The notes: generated from the sequence alone by a model not told the origin. 20,532 nt of DNA from an uncultured Clostridia bacterium (GCA_947630315.1 CANRHA010000004.1:1-20532), one strand, 5' to 3'. Shown: positions 1 through 8,417, counted from the stretch's first letter. Program-made: numbers and translations.

Positions 1-475
1 GTATCTTCTGGCGGATAACGTAGGGCACGCCGGCTTCGAGCTTTGACTTTATCTCCTCCTGCGAGAGGCTGCGACAGTGGCGGTCGTACATCGGGTTTAC
101 GCCGGAAGCCTCCTGGACTGCCTTCAATTCCTGAAGGCGTTCCTTATCGCAGAAGCAGTAGTACGCCCCGCCGAGTTCGACGAGCTTTTCGGCGTATTCC
201 TTATAGATCCCCCTGCGCTCGGTCTGAATATACGGGCCGTAGTTTCCGCCCACGTCGGGGCCTTCATCCCAATTAAGCCCGACGGCGCGAAGCGTGCGGT
301 AAATGACCTCGTTTGCGCCCTCAACATACCTCTCCTGGTCGGTGTCCTCTATCCTTAAGATAAACTTTCCGCCCGCCTTTTTAGCTATGCAGTAGGTGAA
401 CAGCGCCGTGCGGAGGCCTCCTATATGAAGGTACCCCGTAGGGCTTGGCGCAAATCTCGTTCTTACTTCATTCAT
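1..475 (-). CDS. gltX: Glutamyl-tRNA synthetase, N-terminal part (cut by window edge)
   Basis: Class I aminoacyl-tRNA synthetase that charges tRNA-Glu (and tRNA-Gln in organisms using the transamidation route). The frame is open from the ATG at 475 to the window edge, giving 158 residues of a protein usually near 480-500 aa. Seen: the N-terminal RFAPSPTGYLHIGG with the HIGH-type ATP motif (HIGG, 17-20), then RTALF, then RIEDTDQERY. A zinc-knuckle-like set follows (C107, C109, Y130, C134 in YYCFC...YDRHCR). The start overlaps the ribF stop by 8 bases, so translation is probably coupled to ribF. It is the last gene of the rimP-nusA operon visible here. GluRS and GlnRS share this fold, but the APSPTG/HIGG and CxC pattern fits bacterial GluRS. 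Confidence 0.95.
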   Translation of the reverse strand, partial: MNEVRTRFAPSPTGYLHIGGLRTALFTYCIAKKAGGKFILRIEDTDQERYVEGANEVIYRTLRAVGLNWDEGPDVGGNYGPYIQTERRGIYKEYAEKLVELGGAYYCFCDKERLQELKAVQEASGVNPMYDRHCRSLSQEEIKSKLEAGVPYVIRQKI

Positions 476-1331
476 TTTTTGATAGCTCCTTTACTCTTTG
501 TATATCCTCTGCTACGGCCCTGCCGAGTTCCGATGCCGAACCGAAGCGCTTTTCTTCCCTGATAAATTCCGTAAGTTCTACCCTGACCTTCTCGCCGTAA
601 ACCTCGCCGTCAAAGTCGAACAGATGAGTTTCTATTACCGTTTCGCCGCCGTCATGCACTGTCGGGCGGGTGCCTATGTTGGTTATGCCTCTTATATCCC
701 TTCCGCAAAGCCGCGTTACCGAGGCGTAAACCCCTTTTTTCGGCAGCGCAAGCCCGCTCTGCGGCTCTATGTTTATCGTCTTTATCCCGAGGCGGGTGCC
801 TATTTTAAAGCCGTGCTCAACGCTTCCGCCAAAGCCGTACCTGTAGCCCAAAAGCCGGTTGGCTTCCTTTATTTTCCCGTCCGTTATAAGCCCGCGTATC
901 CTCGTCGTGCTCACCGGCTCGCCGGAATCGTATATGAGCGGAACGGCTATAAGGGTCATTTTATTTTCCCGGCAAAGCCTGCTCAGTTCTTCAACGCCGG
1001 CCCTGCCTCCTCTGCCGAATTTGAAATTCTCGCCGCATATGACGGCGTCGGCGCCGAGTTCTTTCTTCAGGACCTCTGAGACGAACTCCTCGGGGCCGAG
1101 GTTTTTAACCTCCTCAAAATTTTTGGATATGACCCTGTCCGCGCCGGCCTTTAAAAGCCCCTCGCGTTTTTCGGCGTCGGTCAGAAGAAGCCCGCGCTCG
1201 CCCTTTACGTCTAACGTCAGGGAATCGAATGTGTAAACTATCTTCTGACCCGGCCGGCTTATCAAAGCCTCAATTGCGGCGCGGTGGCCGGTATGAAGGC
1301 CGTCGAACAGCCCCAAAAGCACAGATGTCAT
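468..1331 (-). CDS. ribF: Bifunctional riboflavin kinase / FAD synthetase
   Basis: Cytoplasmic enzyme that phosphorylates riboflavin to FMN and adenylylates FMN to FAD. The 287 residues are slightly shorter than the usual 305-320. The N-terminal nucleotidyltransferase module shows GLFDGLHTGHR (residues 7-17, the GxFDGxHxGH motif), CGENFKFGRGGRAG and STTRIRGLI. The C-terminal flavokinase module shows GTRLGIKTINI, the GVYAS strand, GITNIGTRPTV and ETHLFDFDGEVYG. The ATG at 1331 overlaps the truB stop as ATGA, with only a weak ribosome binding site, so it is probably coupled to truB. truB-ribF is a common Firmicute order. Here ribF is followed directly by gltX rather than by rpsO. Confidence 0.96.
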   Translation of the reverse strand: MTSVLLGLFDGLHTGHRAAIEALISRPGQKIVYTFDSLTLDVKGERGLLLTDAEKREGLLKAGADRVISKNFEEVKNLGPEEFVSEVLKKELGADAVICGENFKFGRGGRAGVEELSRLCRENKMTLIAVPLIYDSGEPVSTTRIRGLITDGKIKEANRLLGYRYGFGGSVEHGFKIGTRLGIKTINIEPQSGLALPKKGVYASVTRLCGRDIRGITNIGTRPTVHDGGETVIETHLFDFDGEVYGEKVRVELTEFIREEKRFGSASELGRAVAEDIQRVKELSKNE

Positions 1332-2221
1332 TTACATTCAGACCCCCAAAAGCTTTTTACTGATCTTAGCTCGCCCGCGTCCGCCGAGGCTATGCCTAAA
1401 AACCCGGCTCCGTAGACCCTTACGCGGCCTTTTTCGGGCGCGCCGTTTATTCTTTTTAAATCGAGCTTTACGCCGCACCTGTACATTTTTTCCTGCTTCT
1501 CGCTGAGTTTTACCGCCGGCATATCCGCAAAGCACCTGTCCACCGGGGTTATTATCTCGTCCAATCTGCCGCAGCGCGAAAGCTCCCCGATTTTTTCAAG
1601 CGTACTGCATTCTTCAATCTTAAAGCCCTGAGAATATGTCCTTCGCAGCGCGCTCATGCAGGCAAAAGTTCCGAGCCTTTCGCCGATGTCGTTTATTATC
1701 GTTCTTATATAGGTTCCCTTTGAGCAGAAAACGGATATCCCGCCGGTTTGGGCGGCCTCGTCGAACCCGGTCAGGGCGATCTTATACACCGTGACGGGCC
1801 TTGGTTTTCGCTCCGCCGTTTCGCCCCTCCGGGCGATATCGTAAAGCCTTTTTCCGTCTACCTTTACCGCGGAATACATCGGCGGAAGCTGCATTATTTC
1901 GCCGGTAAATTCCTTTAACACGGCTTCTATGTCCTCCCGCTTCACCCTTATATCCGACGTTTTTACAACGCTGCCGGTTATGTCCTGGGTGTCGGTCGTT
2001 CTTCCGAGGGCAAACCCTGCCTCGTATCTCTTTTCGGGGTCCGAAAGCATATCCGCGGCCTTTGTGGCGCTGCCTATAAACACCGGCAGTACCCCGGTAG
2101 CCATCGGGTCGAGCGTTCCCGAATGGCCGAGCCGCCTTTCCTTTAATATCCCCCTCATCTTCGCTATAACGTCGAACGAGGTGAACCCCGAGGGCTTATC
2201 CACCGCTATTACGCCGGTCAC
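1328..2221 (-). CDS. truB: tRNA pseudouridine(55) synthase TruB
   Basis: Converts U55 in the T-loop of tRNAs to pseudouridine. It has 297 residues, normal for the family. Seen: the N-terminal GVIAVDKPSGFTSFDVI and the catalytic motif GHSGTLDPMATGVLP, with the nucleophile Asp at residue 38. Later come QLPPMYSAVKVDGKRLY and CSKGTYIRTIINDIG, both TruB signatures, then a C-terminal PUA-like tail. The start codon is GTG, overlapping the nrnA stop as GTGA. No strong ribosome binding site lies at ideal distance, so coupling to nrnA is likely. Contains no visible lesions. Confidence 0.96.
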   Translation of the reverse strand: MTGVIAVDKPSGFTSFDVIAKMRGILKERRLGHSGTLDPMATGVLPVFIGSATKAADMLSDPEKRYEAGFALGRTTDTQDITGSVVKTSDIRVKREDIEAVLKEFTGEIMQLPPMYSAVKVDGKRLYDIARRGETAERKPRPVTVYKIALTGFDEAAQTGGISVFCSKGTYIRTIINDIGERLGTFACMSALRRTYSQGFKIEECSTLEKIGELSRCGRLDEIITPVDRCFADMPAVKLSEKQEKMYRCGVKLDLKRINGAPEKGRVRVYGAGFLGIASADAGELRSVKSFWGSECK

Positions 2222-3168
2222 AGAAACTTCTCGGCCTCTTTTATCATCTTTGCCGAGACCTCCTCTAAGCTGCCCGAAAGCGAACAGCCCGCGGCTCTTT
2301 TATGTCCTCCGCCGCCGAACGCCGCCGCTATCGCCGAGGCGTCCGCCTCAACCGTGCGCACCGATATCTTATAGGTGTCCTCCGGCTCGGCGAGCTGCTT
2401 TAGGGTTATGCCTATTTCAACGCCCTCTACGGTAAGGGGTATCGCCGCATAGCCGTCAAGGTCGTCGCGGTCTATCCCGTAGCTCTCTATAATGTCGTTC
2501 GTTACGGCTATAAGGGATATTCTTCCGGCATCCTCAAAGCGCATTCCGCCTATGATCTTTTGCTCCGAGAGTATCCTCCCGCGCGATTTTATCTGGAACA
2601 TCTCGCGGTTTATCATCGCCGCCCGCGCGCCGTATTCAACAAGATCGGCGGCGGCTCTGTGGGACTCGGGCGAGGCGTTTTCATACATAAAACAACCCGT
2701 GTCGGTAGATATCCCGGTGTAAAGGCAGTCGGCTATAAGCGGATCGGGAACCGCGCCGAGTTTTCTTATCAGCCTGTAGATTATCAGGCATACCGCGCAG
2801 CTGTCGCTGTCGACATAGCTGTCGCGGGCAAAGAGTTTGTTTGAGTAGTGGTGATCTATGCAAAGATCGACATTTTCGGCGTAGCCTATAAGGCCGTCGC
2901 CCAAAAGCTTTGTGTCGGCAACGTCTACCGAAACAACGCTCTGCTCCTCAAAATCCTGGTCCTCGTAGTCTTTGTAGAGATATCCGAACTTCTGCGGGAA
3001 GCCGTCGGAATTTTTTACATTTGCCTTAACTCCCCTTGAGCGCAGAAAGTAGCACAGCCCCAACCCAGCCCCTACAGTGTCGCCGTCGGGGCGGGCGTGG
3101 GTCAGTATTGTGACGTTTTTAAGCCCGATAATCTTTTCGGCAAGCTCGTCAAGCGTTTTCAGGATCAT
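2218..3168 (-). CDS. nrnA: DHH-family oligoribonuclease / pAp phosphatase NrnA
   Basis: Degrades very short RNA oligonucleotides and dephosphorylates 3'-phosphoadenosine 5'-phosphate in the B. subtilis homologue. The 316 residues match the family. Metal-binding motifs are intact: THARPDGDTVGAG (H24, D28, D30), SVDVADT (D82), the DHH triad (DHH, 105-107) and GISTDTG (D156). The C-terminal DHHA1 domain has FGGGGHKRAAGC. The ATG at 3168 lies inside the end of rbfA (20-base overlap), with AGGAGG about 9 bases upstream inside rbfA, which supports this start. The rbfA-nrnA-truB order is standard in Firmicutes and supports a role in RNA turnover within this operon. Confidence 0.94.
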   Translation of the reverse strand: MILKTLDELAEKIIGLKNVTILTHARPDGDTVGAGLGLCYFLRSRGVKANVKNSDGFPQKFGYLYKDYEDQDFEEQSVVSVDVADTKLLGDGLIGYAENVDLCIDHHYSNKLFARDSYVDSDSCAVCLIIYRLIRKLGAVPDPLIADCLYTGISTDTGCFMYENASPESHRAAADLVEYGARAAMINREMFQIKSRGRILSEQKIIGGMRFEDAGRISLIAVTNDIIESYGIDRDDLDGYAAIPLTVEGVEIGITLKQLAEPEDTYKISVRTVEADASAIAAAFGGGGHKRAAGCSLSGSLEEVSAKMIKEAEKFL

Positions 3169-3529
3169 CTTCGGGTTCCTCCTCAGCTATGTCAAGGTCT
3201 TTGAGAATCTTTGAAATGTGCGCTGAATATTCCGCCGAATCGTCGGCGACAAACCTAAGCTCCGGGGCCTTTCTTATCCCCAAAACGGCTACGATCTCGT
3301 GCCGCAGAAGCCCCGAGGCGCTGATAAATCCCTTTACCGCCTGCTTGGCCGCCTCTATTCCGTCAAGGCTCGATACATATACCTTCGCAACCGAACGGTC
3401 GCGCGAGACGTCTACCCGCACCACCGTCAGGTGCTCCGAATTTATCCTCGGGTCCTTTAAGTCGCGCATCTTTCCGCCGATTATCCTCTGAATGTCGGAG
3501 GCCAGCCGCGCAGATTTGAAATCAGCCAT
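3149..3529 (-). CDS. rbfA: 30S ribosome-binding factor A
   Basis: Late 30S assembly factor that binds near the 5' end of 16S rRNA. The 126 residues match the usual 110-130. Seen: the N-terminal RLASDIQRIIGGKMRDLKDPRI, then LTVVRVDVSRDRSVAKVYVS and the C-terminal IRKAPELRFVADDSAEYSAHI, in the order typical of the KH-like RbfA fold. GGAG sits about 7 bases before the ATG. The 63-base gap after infB is the largest within the infB-to-gltX part of the operon. It is AT-rich and contains a weak inverted repeat (AATCAT/ATGATT, 3541-3556). The acidic C-terminus EEEPEDDPENA is a family-typical tail. Confidence 0.95.
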   Translation of the reverse strand: MADFKSARLASDIQRIIGGKMRDLKDPRINSEHLTVVRVDVSRDRSVAKVYVSSLDGIEAAKQAVKGFISASGLLRHEIVAVLGIRKAPELRFVADDSAEYSAHISKILKDLDIAEEEPEDDPENA

Positions 3530-3592
3530 TTTTATTCTCCAATCATCTCGATGATTTGTAATATTTTATATTGATTATACCTAAAGTATATA

Positions 3593-6106
3593 TTATTGCG
3601 GTTCCTCGCTCATTATATAGCCCTCGAAGATATCTCCCTCCCTGAAGTCGCTGAACTTTTCAAGGGTGATGCCGCATTCAAATCCGGCGGCGACTTCGCG
3701 GACGTTATCTTTAAATCTCTTAAGGCTCGACATCTTGTCGTCGGCTATAATAATGCCGTCGCGCACAACTCTCACCTGATCGTTGCGGGAAATTTTGCCG
3801 TCAAGCACATAGCAGCCCGCGACCGCGCCTACTCCGGTGATCTTATAAACCTGCCGCACTTCGATCCTGGCGGTGTCGACCTCGCGGAACTTGGGCGCAA
3901 GCATACCCTTCATGGCGGTCTGAATTTCCTCTATCGCGTCGTAGATGACGCGGTAAAGCCTTACGTCTACGCCGTCGCGCTCGGCGTTAGCCTTTGCAAC
4001 GGGGTCGGGTCTTACGTTGAAGCCTACTATTATCGCGTTAGAGGCCGAGGCAAGCATAACGTCAGATTCGGATATCGCGCCGACTCCGCCGTGGATAACC
4101 TTTACCCTTACCTCGTCGTTCGAGATCTTTTCAAGCGACTGCTTTACCGCCTCGACCGAGCCCTGAACGTCGGCCTTTACAACTATCGGCAGCTCCTTCA
4201 TTTCGCCCTCGCTTATCTGGCTGAACAGGTTGTCGAGCGTGACCTTCTGGTACTGCTTGAATATTTCCTCCTTGGCCTCCTGCTTGCGCTGTTCAACAAG
4301 CTCGCGGGCGAGTTTTTCATCGGCGACGGCGTTGAAAACGTCTCCCGCCGAGGGAACTTCATCGAGTCCGGTTATCTCGACCGGCACGGCCGGGCCGGCC
4401 GAATTTACCGCCCTGCCCTTGTCGTCGGTCATGGTCCTTACGCGGCCAACGGCGGTTCCGGCGATTATTATATCCCCCGATTTCAGGGTGCCGTTCTGCA
4501 CCAAAACGGTGGCTACGGGGCCGCGGCCCCTGTCGAGTCTTGCCTCGATCACCGAACCCTTTGCAAGGCGGTTCGGGTTGGCCTTAAGCTCTAACATATC
4601 GGCAACCAAAAGAACGTTTTCGAGCAGCTCGTCTATGCCTTCGCCGGTCTTTGCCGATACCGGCACGCATACTACGTCGCCGCCCCACGCCTCTACGACG
4701 AGGTCGTGTTCGGTGAGCTGCTGCATTATCCTGTCGGGGTTCGCGCCCTCTTTATCCATCTTGTTTATCGCTACGATTATCGATACCCCGGCGGCCTTGG
4801 CGTGGTTTATCGCCTCGACCGTCTGCGGCATTATTCCGTCGTCTGCGGCGACAACGAGTATAGCTATATCCGTGACCATAGCTCCCCTTAAGCGCATGGC
4901 GGTAAACGCCTCATGGCCCGGGGTGTCGAGGAAGGTTATCTCCCTGCCCTTTACGGTAACTCTGTAAGCGCCTATGTGCTGGGTGATGCCTCCGGCCTCG
5001 GTCGCGGTGACGTTTGCGTGGCGTATCTTATCGAGCAGAGAGGTCTTGCCGTGGTCGACATGGCCCATTACGACTACGACCGGGCTGCGCTCGGTGAGGT
5101 CTTCGGCCTTGTCTTCTTCATCGACAATAAGCCGCTCCTCTATCGTAACGACTACCTCTTTTTCGACCTTTGCGCCCAGATCTTCCGCAATAAGCGCCGC
5201 GGTGTCAAAGTCGATGGTTTCGTTGATTGAAGCGAACACGCCGAGGCTCATCAGCTTTTTGATGACCTCAGTTGCCGTGACCTTTAAGCGCGAGGCAAGC
5301 TCGGCTACGGTTATCTCGTCGGGAACGGTTATCCTGAGCTGCTGTTTTCTTGCGCGTTCAAGCTCTAAGCGCCTCAGCTTTTCGGCCTCGGTCTCGCGCT
5401 TTGTCGAGAGCTGCTGCTTTTTCTGCTGCTTCGATTTCTGAACGAGCTTCTGCTTTTTCTGATAGTTTTCGCTGTTCTTTCTGCCGCTGTCGGCTAAGTT
5501 ATCGTATCTGTCGTTGTACTTGTCGATATTTACATAGCTTCCGCGGGTATCTACAACGCGCTGCTGTTTCTGTTCGGCCGAAGGTGCGCCGTTTCCGCTT
5601 GAGATAAGCTTCTGACGCTCGCCGCGCTCCTGCTTCTTGGCGGGCTTGTGCTCCTCCTTGCGGCGGGGCTTTTGCTCCTGAGGCTTTTGTTCCTGAAGCT
5701 TCGACTCCTGGGGCTTGCCCTGAGGCTCGGGGGCCTTTTCGGACTTAGGTTCCTCGGCGGGCGCAGGTTTTTCCTCTTTAACGGGCTTTGCCGGCGCGGG
5801 TTTTTCCTCAGCCTTAGCGCTCGGCTTCTTATCGTCGGCGGACTTAGGCTCCTCCGGCTTAGGCTCGGGCTTTTTCTTGGGCTTGGGCGCGGACTTTTCG
5901 GAGGGCGTCTTGTCGTTGAAGTATTCGTCGAAGCTCTCAACCTCGTTTTTCTTGGTGTAAAGCTCTAAGATATAGTTTACCTCGTCGGGATTCAGGCTCG
6001 AACCGGTCTTTTTTGCGCCGAACTGCGCGCTCAGCGCCTCGACGATCTCCGCGCCGGTCAGCCCGAGGTCCTTGGCAAGGTCGGAAAGTTTGTATTTTGT
6101 AATCAT
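3593..6106 (-). CDS. infB: Translation initiation factor IF-2
   Basis: GTPase that places fMet-tRNA on the 30S subunit and promotes 50S joining. The start chosen is the ATG at 6106 (837 aa): AGGAG at 6115-6119 lies 8 bases upstream of it but only 2 bases before the alternative ATG at 6112. The N-terminal IF2N domain (about 1-55, ITKYKLSDLAKDLGL) is followed by a long Lys/Glu/Pro/Gln-rich linker (about 65-255) and a second IF2N-like domain (about 257-310). The GTPase core shows G1 GHVDHGKT (348-355), the switch GGITQHIGAY, G3 DTPGH (394-398), G4 NKMD (448-451) and G5 SAK (484-486). Domains II, III and C2 follow to the end. It starts 23 bases after ylxQ. Confidence 0.97.
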   Translation of the reverse strand: MITKYKLSDLAKDLGLTGAEIVEALSAQFGAKKTGSSLNPDEVNYILELYTKKNEVESFDEYFNDKTPSEKSAPKPKKKPEPKPEEPKSADDKKPSAKAEEKPAPAKPVKEEKPAPAEEPKSEKAPEPQGKPQESKLQEQKPQEQKPRRKEEHKPAKKQERGERQKLISSGNGAPSAEQKQQRVVDTRGSYVNIDKYNDRYDNLADSGRKNSENYQKKQKLVQKSKQQKKQQLSTKRETEAEKLRRLELERARKQQLRITVPDEITVAELASRLKVTATEVIKKLMSLGVFASINETIDFDTAALIAEDLGAKVEKEVVVTIEERLIVDEEDKAEDLTERSPVVVVMGHVDHGKTSLLDKIRHANVTATEAGGITQHIGAYRVTVKGREITFLDTPGHEAFTAMRLRGAMVTDIAILVVAADDGIMPQTVEAINHAKAAGVSIIVAINKMDKEGANPDRIMQQLTEHDLVVEAWGGDVVCVPVSAKTGEGIDELLENVLLVADMLELKANPNRLAKGSVIEARLDRGRGPVATVLVQNGTLKSGDIIIAGTAVGRVRTMTDDKGRAVNSAGPAVPVEITGLDEVPSAGDVFNAVADEKLARELVEQRKQEAKEEIFKQYQKVTLDNLFSQISEGEMKELPIVVKADVQGSVEAVKQSLEKISNDEVRVKVIHGGVGAISESDVMLASASNAIIVGFNVRPDPVAKANAERDGVDVRLYRVIYDAIEEIQTAMKGMLAPKFREVDTARIEVRQVYKITGVGAVAGCYVLDGKISRNDQVRVVRDGIIIADDKMSSLKRFKDNVREVAAGFECGITLEKFSDFREGDIFEGYIMSEEPQ

Positions 6107-6114
6107 AGGCATAT

Positions 6115-6119
6115 CTCCT
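6115..6119 (-). promoter_or_regulatory. Ribosome binding site that decides the infB start
   Basis: AGGAG on the minus strand. It lies 8 bases before the ATG at 6106 and only 2 bases before the ATG at 6112, so initiation at 6106 (protein beginning MITKYK) is favoured. Confidence 0.7.
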
Positions 6120-6129
6120 TGTTGAAGGT

Positions 6130-6456
6130 TTATTTGCGGTTGATATTTGCGGATCCCTGATCGGAAAGCTTTTTAAGAAGGGCCTGCGCAAAGCCCTTAT
6201 CGGTTACGGCAAGTATTCCGTAGCGCTTGCCGAGACATTCCGAGAAGTCGTCGGCGGTGTCGGGGGCGGTGAGTATTTTTACCCCCTCGCGGGCGCATAC
6301 ATAACTTATTTCGCCGTATGACTTTTCGGAGAGGTCGGAGGCGGTAATTACAAGCCGGGCCTCTTTTCGCCTACAGGCGGCCTTTACCTCGTCCATCCCG
6401 CCGACAAGCATTCCGGCGCGCCGGCAGATAGAAAGCGTTCCCTTTATGCTGCTCAT
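6130..6456 (-). CDS. ylxQ: L7Ae-family RNA-binding protein YlxQ
   Basis: Small ribosomal-protein-like RNA-binding protein of the L7Ae/L30e family encoded between rnpM and infB in Firmicutes. Its exact role is unsettled, with kink-turn RNA binding expected from the fold. The 108 residues match the family. Seen: LSICRRAGMLVGGMDEVKAACRRKEARLVITASDLSEKS, the helix-strand pattern of L7Ae proteins, then CAREGVKIL and a late GKRYGILAVTDKGFA. The start overlaps the rnpM stop as ATGA, so the two are likely coupled. The Cys-rich RRAGM/ACRRKEA stretch is ordinary for YlxQ. Confidence 0.88.
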   Translation of the reverse strand: MSSIKGTLSICRRAGMLVGGMDEVKAACRRKEARLVITASDLSEKSYGEISYVCAREGVKILTAPDTADDFSECLGKRYGILAVTDKGFAQALLKKLSDQGSANINRK

Positions 6457-6737
6457 GTCTTCATCGCCTCAAGCGCGGCAGTAAGCTCGGTTTCAAGGTT
6501 TTCATAAACCTCTGGCGGAACGCTTTGGCCGAAGGCCCTTTCAAGCTTATGCCCTTTTTTTACCTTTAAAAAGCATTCCGGGTTCGGGCAGATATACGCT
6601 CCTCTGCCGGGCTTTTTTCCTGCGGTATCAAGGCTTATCTCCCCCTCGGGCGATCTCACTATCCTTATAAGCTCCTTTTTGGGCTTTTGCTCCATACAGC
6701 CCATGCACGAGCGAAGCGGAACCTTTCTTGGCTTCAA
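6453..6737 (-). CDS. rnpM: RNase P modulator RnpM (YlxR)
   Basis: Small basic protein of the YlxR family. The B. subtilis member binds RNase P RNA and modulates its activity in vitro. Seen: KPRKVPLRSCMGCMEQKPKKELIRIVR and GRGAYICPNPECFLKVKK, where RxCxGC and GRGAYxC are the family signatures. Two starts are possible: GTG at 6746 or TTG at 6737. The AAAGGAAG before the gene abuts the GTG but lies about 8 bases before the TTG. The TTG start gives the usual family N-terminus (MKPRKVPLRSCMGC, 94 aa), so I chose it. It lies between nusA and ylxQ, as in most Firmicutes. Confidence 0.88.
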   Translation of the reverse strand: MKPRKVPLRSCMGCMEQKPKKELIRIVRSPEGEISLDTAGKKPGRGAYICPNPECFLKVKKGHKLERAFGQSVPPEVYENLETELTAALEAMKT

Positions 6738-6768
6738 TGCCGACACTTCCTTTCGTGATCCTCAGCGC

Positions 6769-7839
6769 TCAGGCCTCGTCGGCCTGTTCGGGTTCGGGCT
6801 TTTTGCTGTCCGATTCGATATCTATCTTGTAGCCGGTAAGCCTTGCCGCAAGCTTAGCGTTCTGACCCTTGTTGCCTATCGCGAGTGAAAGCTGATTGTC
6901 GGGCACCAAAACCTTGCAGCTCTTGGTGCCGTCCTCCGCAAGGGTGACGCTTATTACTTCGGCGGGCGCAAGAGCTTTAGATATAAACTCCGCGTCGTCG
7001 TCGCTGTAGGGAATAAGGTCGATTTTTTCGCCGCCCAATTCCTCCATTACCGCGGTTATCCTCGCCCTCTTGGGGCCTATGCAGGAACCTATCGCGTCGA
7101 CGTCGGGGTTGGTGCTGAACACGGCTATCTTGCTGCGCGAACCCGCCTCGCGGGCTATCGCCTTGATCTCGACGGTGCCGTCGTAAATTTCGGGAACTTC
7201 AAGCTCAAAGAGCCTCTTTACAAAGTCCTTGTGGGTGCGCGAGATCTTTACCGTGGGCTTTTTATCGGGATTGATTATTCCCACGACGTAAACCTTGATT
7301 ATATCTCCCGGCCTGAAGCGGTCCTGGGGCAGGTGTTCCACCCTCGGGAAATAAACCTCGTCCTTGTCGATGGTTATAACGGCGTTGCCGGTTACGGGTT
7401 CGACCTTCTGGACCGTCGCCGAAACGATCTCGTGTTCCTTGTCCTTATACTGTTCGACAAGCCTGTCGCGTTCAAACTGCTTTATGTCCGAGCGTATCGA
7501 CTGCTTAGCCGAGTTTGCCGCGACCCTCTTGAAGTTTGCGGGGTCAAGAATTATCTCGCAGACGTCGCCGATAGCTGTATCGGGCTTGTAGGTCCTCGCA
7601 ACGTCGAGGCTTATTTCGTTTGCGGGATCCTCCGGCTCGCCCTCTACGACCGTTTTGAGCAGCGCCATCTCGAACTTCTCGCTCTCGGGGTCAAGGTCTA
7701 TCCTGACGTTTTCGGTGTCGGGATAATCGCGCTTAACGGCCTTTAAAATGCCGCCCTTTATCTTTTCGATGAGCACCTCTGCCGGCACTCCGCTCACGGC
7801 CTCGATATCCTTAAGCGCTTCAAAAATTTCTTTGCTCAT
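6769..7839 (-). CDS. nusA: Transcription termination/antitermination factor NusA
   Basis: RNA polymerase-associated factor affecting pausing, termination and rRNA antitermination. The ATG at 7839 gives the family-typical N-terminus (MSKEIFEALKDIE, 356 aa). An in-frame TTG at 7863 would add eight residues but would sit inside the ribosome binding site GGGAAGGA. Domains: N-terminal polymerase-binding (1-130), S1 (about 135-200, with ATVQKVE and RFRPGDIIKVYV), KH1 (about 234-275) and KH2 (about 305-345, AIGNKGQNAKLAARLTG). The KH1 loop reads IGPKRARI, so its GxxG lacks the last Gly (GPKR). The KH2 loop GNKG is intact. There is no C-terminal acidic-repeat extension, as usual in Firmicutes. Confidence 0.96.
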   Translation of the reverse strand: MSKEIFEALKDIEAVSGVPAEVLIEKIKGGILKAVKRDYPDTENVRIDLDPESEKFEMALLKTVVEGEPEDPANEISLDVARTYKPDTAIGDVCEIILDPANFKRVAANSAKQSIRSDIKQFERDRLVEQYKDKEHEIVSATVQKVEPVTGNAVITIDKDEVYFPRVEHLPQDRFRPGDIIKVYVVGIINPDKKPTVKISRTHKDFVKRLFELEVPEIYDGTVEIKAIAREAGSRSKIAVFSTNPDVDAIGSCIGPKRARITAVMEELGGEKIDLIPYSDDDAEFISKALAPAEVISVTLAEDGTKSCKVLVPDNQLSLAIGNKGQNAKLAARLTGYKIDIESDSKKPEPEQADEA

Positions 7840-7899
7840 AGTTTTGTGACCATTCCTTCCCAATTATTATTTTGGTTGAGTTTTTTATGATTTATAATT

Positions 7900-8379
7900 T
7901 CAGGAGTCAGCCTCCTCTGTGCTCCAATCCTCGTCGTCGAGCTTTACCCATGCGCACTCGGTCAGCGGGATCTTCACTTCATCGACATAGGCGGCGTTTT
8001 CCTCTTCGCTGTAGCCGGTCAGGGTCCCCGATATCTCCTTTGAGCCGTCTTTAGGCTTATATAGCCTTATTTTAACGGCGTCGCCTATACAGACTTCAAA
8101 GTGTTCGGGGCGCTCGAGCTTTCGGCCCAGCCCCGGCGAACAGACCTCGAATATATAGCTGTCGGGCACCGGGTCGGTCTCGTCAAGAAGCTTATCAAGC
8201 GGCCGGTGAAGGTCTTCGCAGTCGGTTATCGATATCCCGCCGTCCTTATCTATATAGACCCTTAAGTACCGGTTTGCGCCCTCTTTTTCGTATTTTACAT
8301 CCCATAAAAACAGGCCCAATTCCTCGCAGAGCGGCTCCGCAAGCTCTCTGACCCTTTTTACGACAGCGCCGTCGGCCAT
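7900..8379 (-). CDS. rimP: Ribosome maturation factor RimP
   Basis: Cytoplasmic 30S subunit assembly factor. The start chosen is the ATG at 8379 (159 aa): AGGAG (8389-8393) lies 9 bases upstream, whereas the ATG at 8388 directly abuts it. Seen: VRELAEPLCEELGLFLWDVKYEKEG, LRVYIDKDGGISITDCEDLHRPLDKLLDE and YIFEVCSPGLGRKLERPEHFE, the core RimP signature (evSSPGldRpL in the family, here CSPGLGRKL). A C-terminal SH3-like domain follows (GDAVKIRLYKP...GTLTGYSEE). It is the first gene of the rimP-nusA-infB operon. A 60-base AT-rich gap separates it from nusA. Confidence 0.94.
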   Translation of the reverse strand: MADGAVVKRVRELAEPLCEELGLFLWDVKYEKEGANRYLRVYIDKDGGISITDCEDLHRPLDKLLDETDPVPDSYIFEVCSPGLGRKLERPEHFEVCIGDAVKIRLYKPKDGSKEISGTLTGYSEEENAAYVDEVKIPLTECAWVKLDDEDWSTEEADS

Positions 8380-8417
8380 TATATTCATCTCCTTTATGCC
8401 GTAATGTTACTTAACGC

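Noticed and set aside
3541..3556. Inverted repeat AATCAT/ATGATT between infB and rbfA
   Set aside because: The stem is short and AT-rich, with no T-run, so it is too weak to call a terminator or processing site.
3596..4594. Long plus-strand open frame (332 codons) opposite infB
   Set aside because: It lies entirely antisense to the conserved GTPase and C-terminal domains of IF-2, has no family motif and no ribosome binding site, and is explained by codon bias on the other strand.
7837..7853. Five-codon reading frame (ATG GTC ACA AAA CTA TGA) overlapping the nusA start
   Set aside because: It could look like a coupling leader peptide, but its ATG touches the ribosome binding site and such short frames occur by chance.
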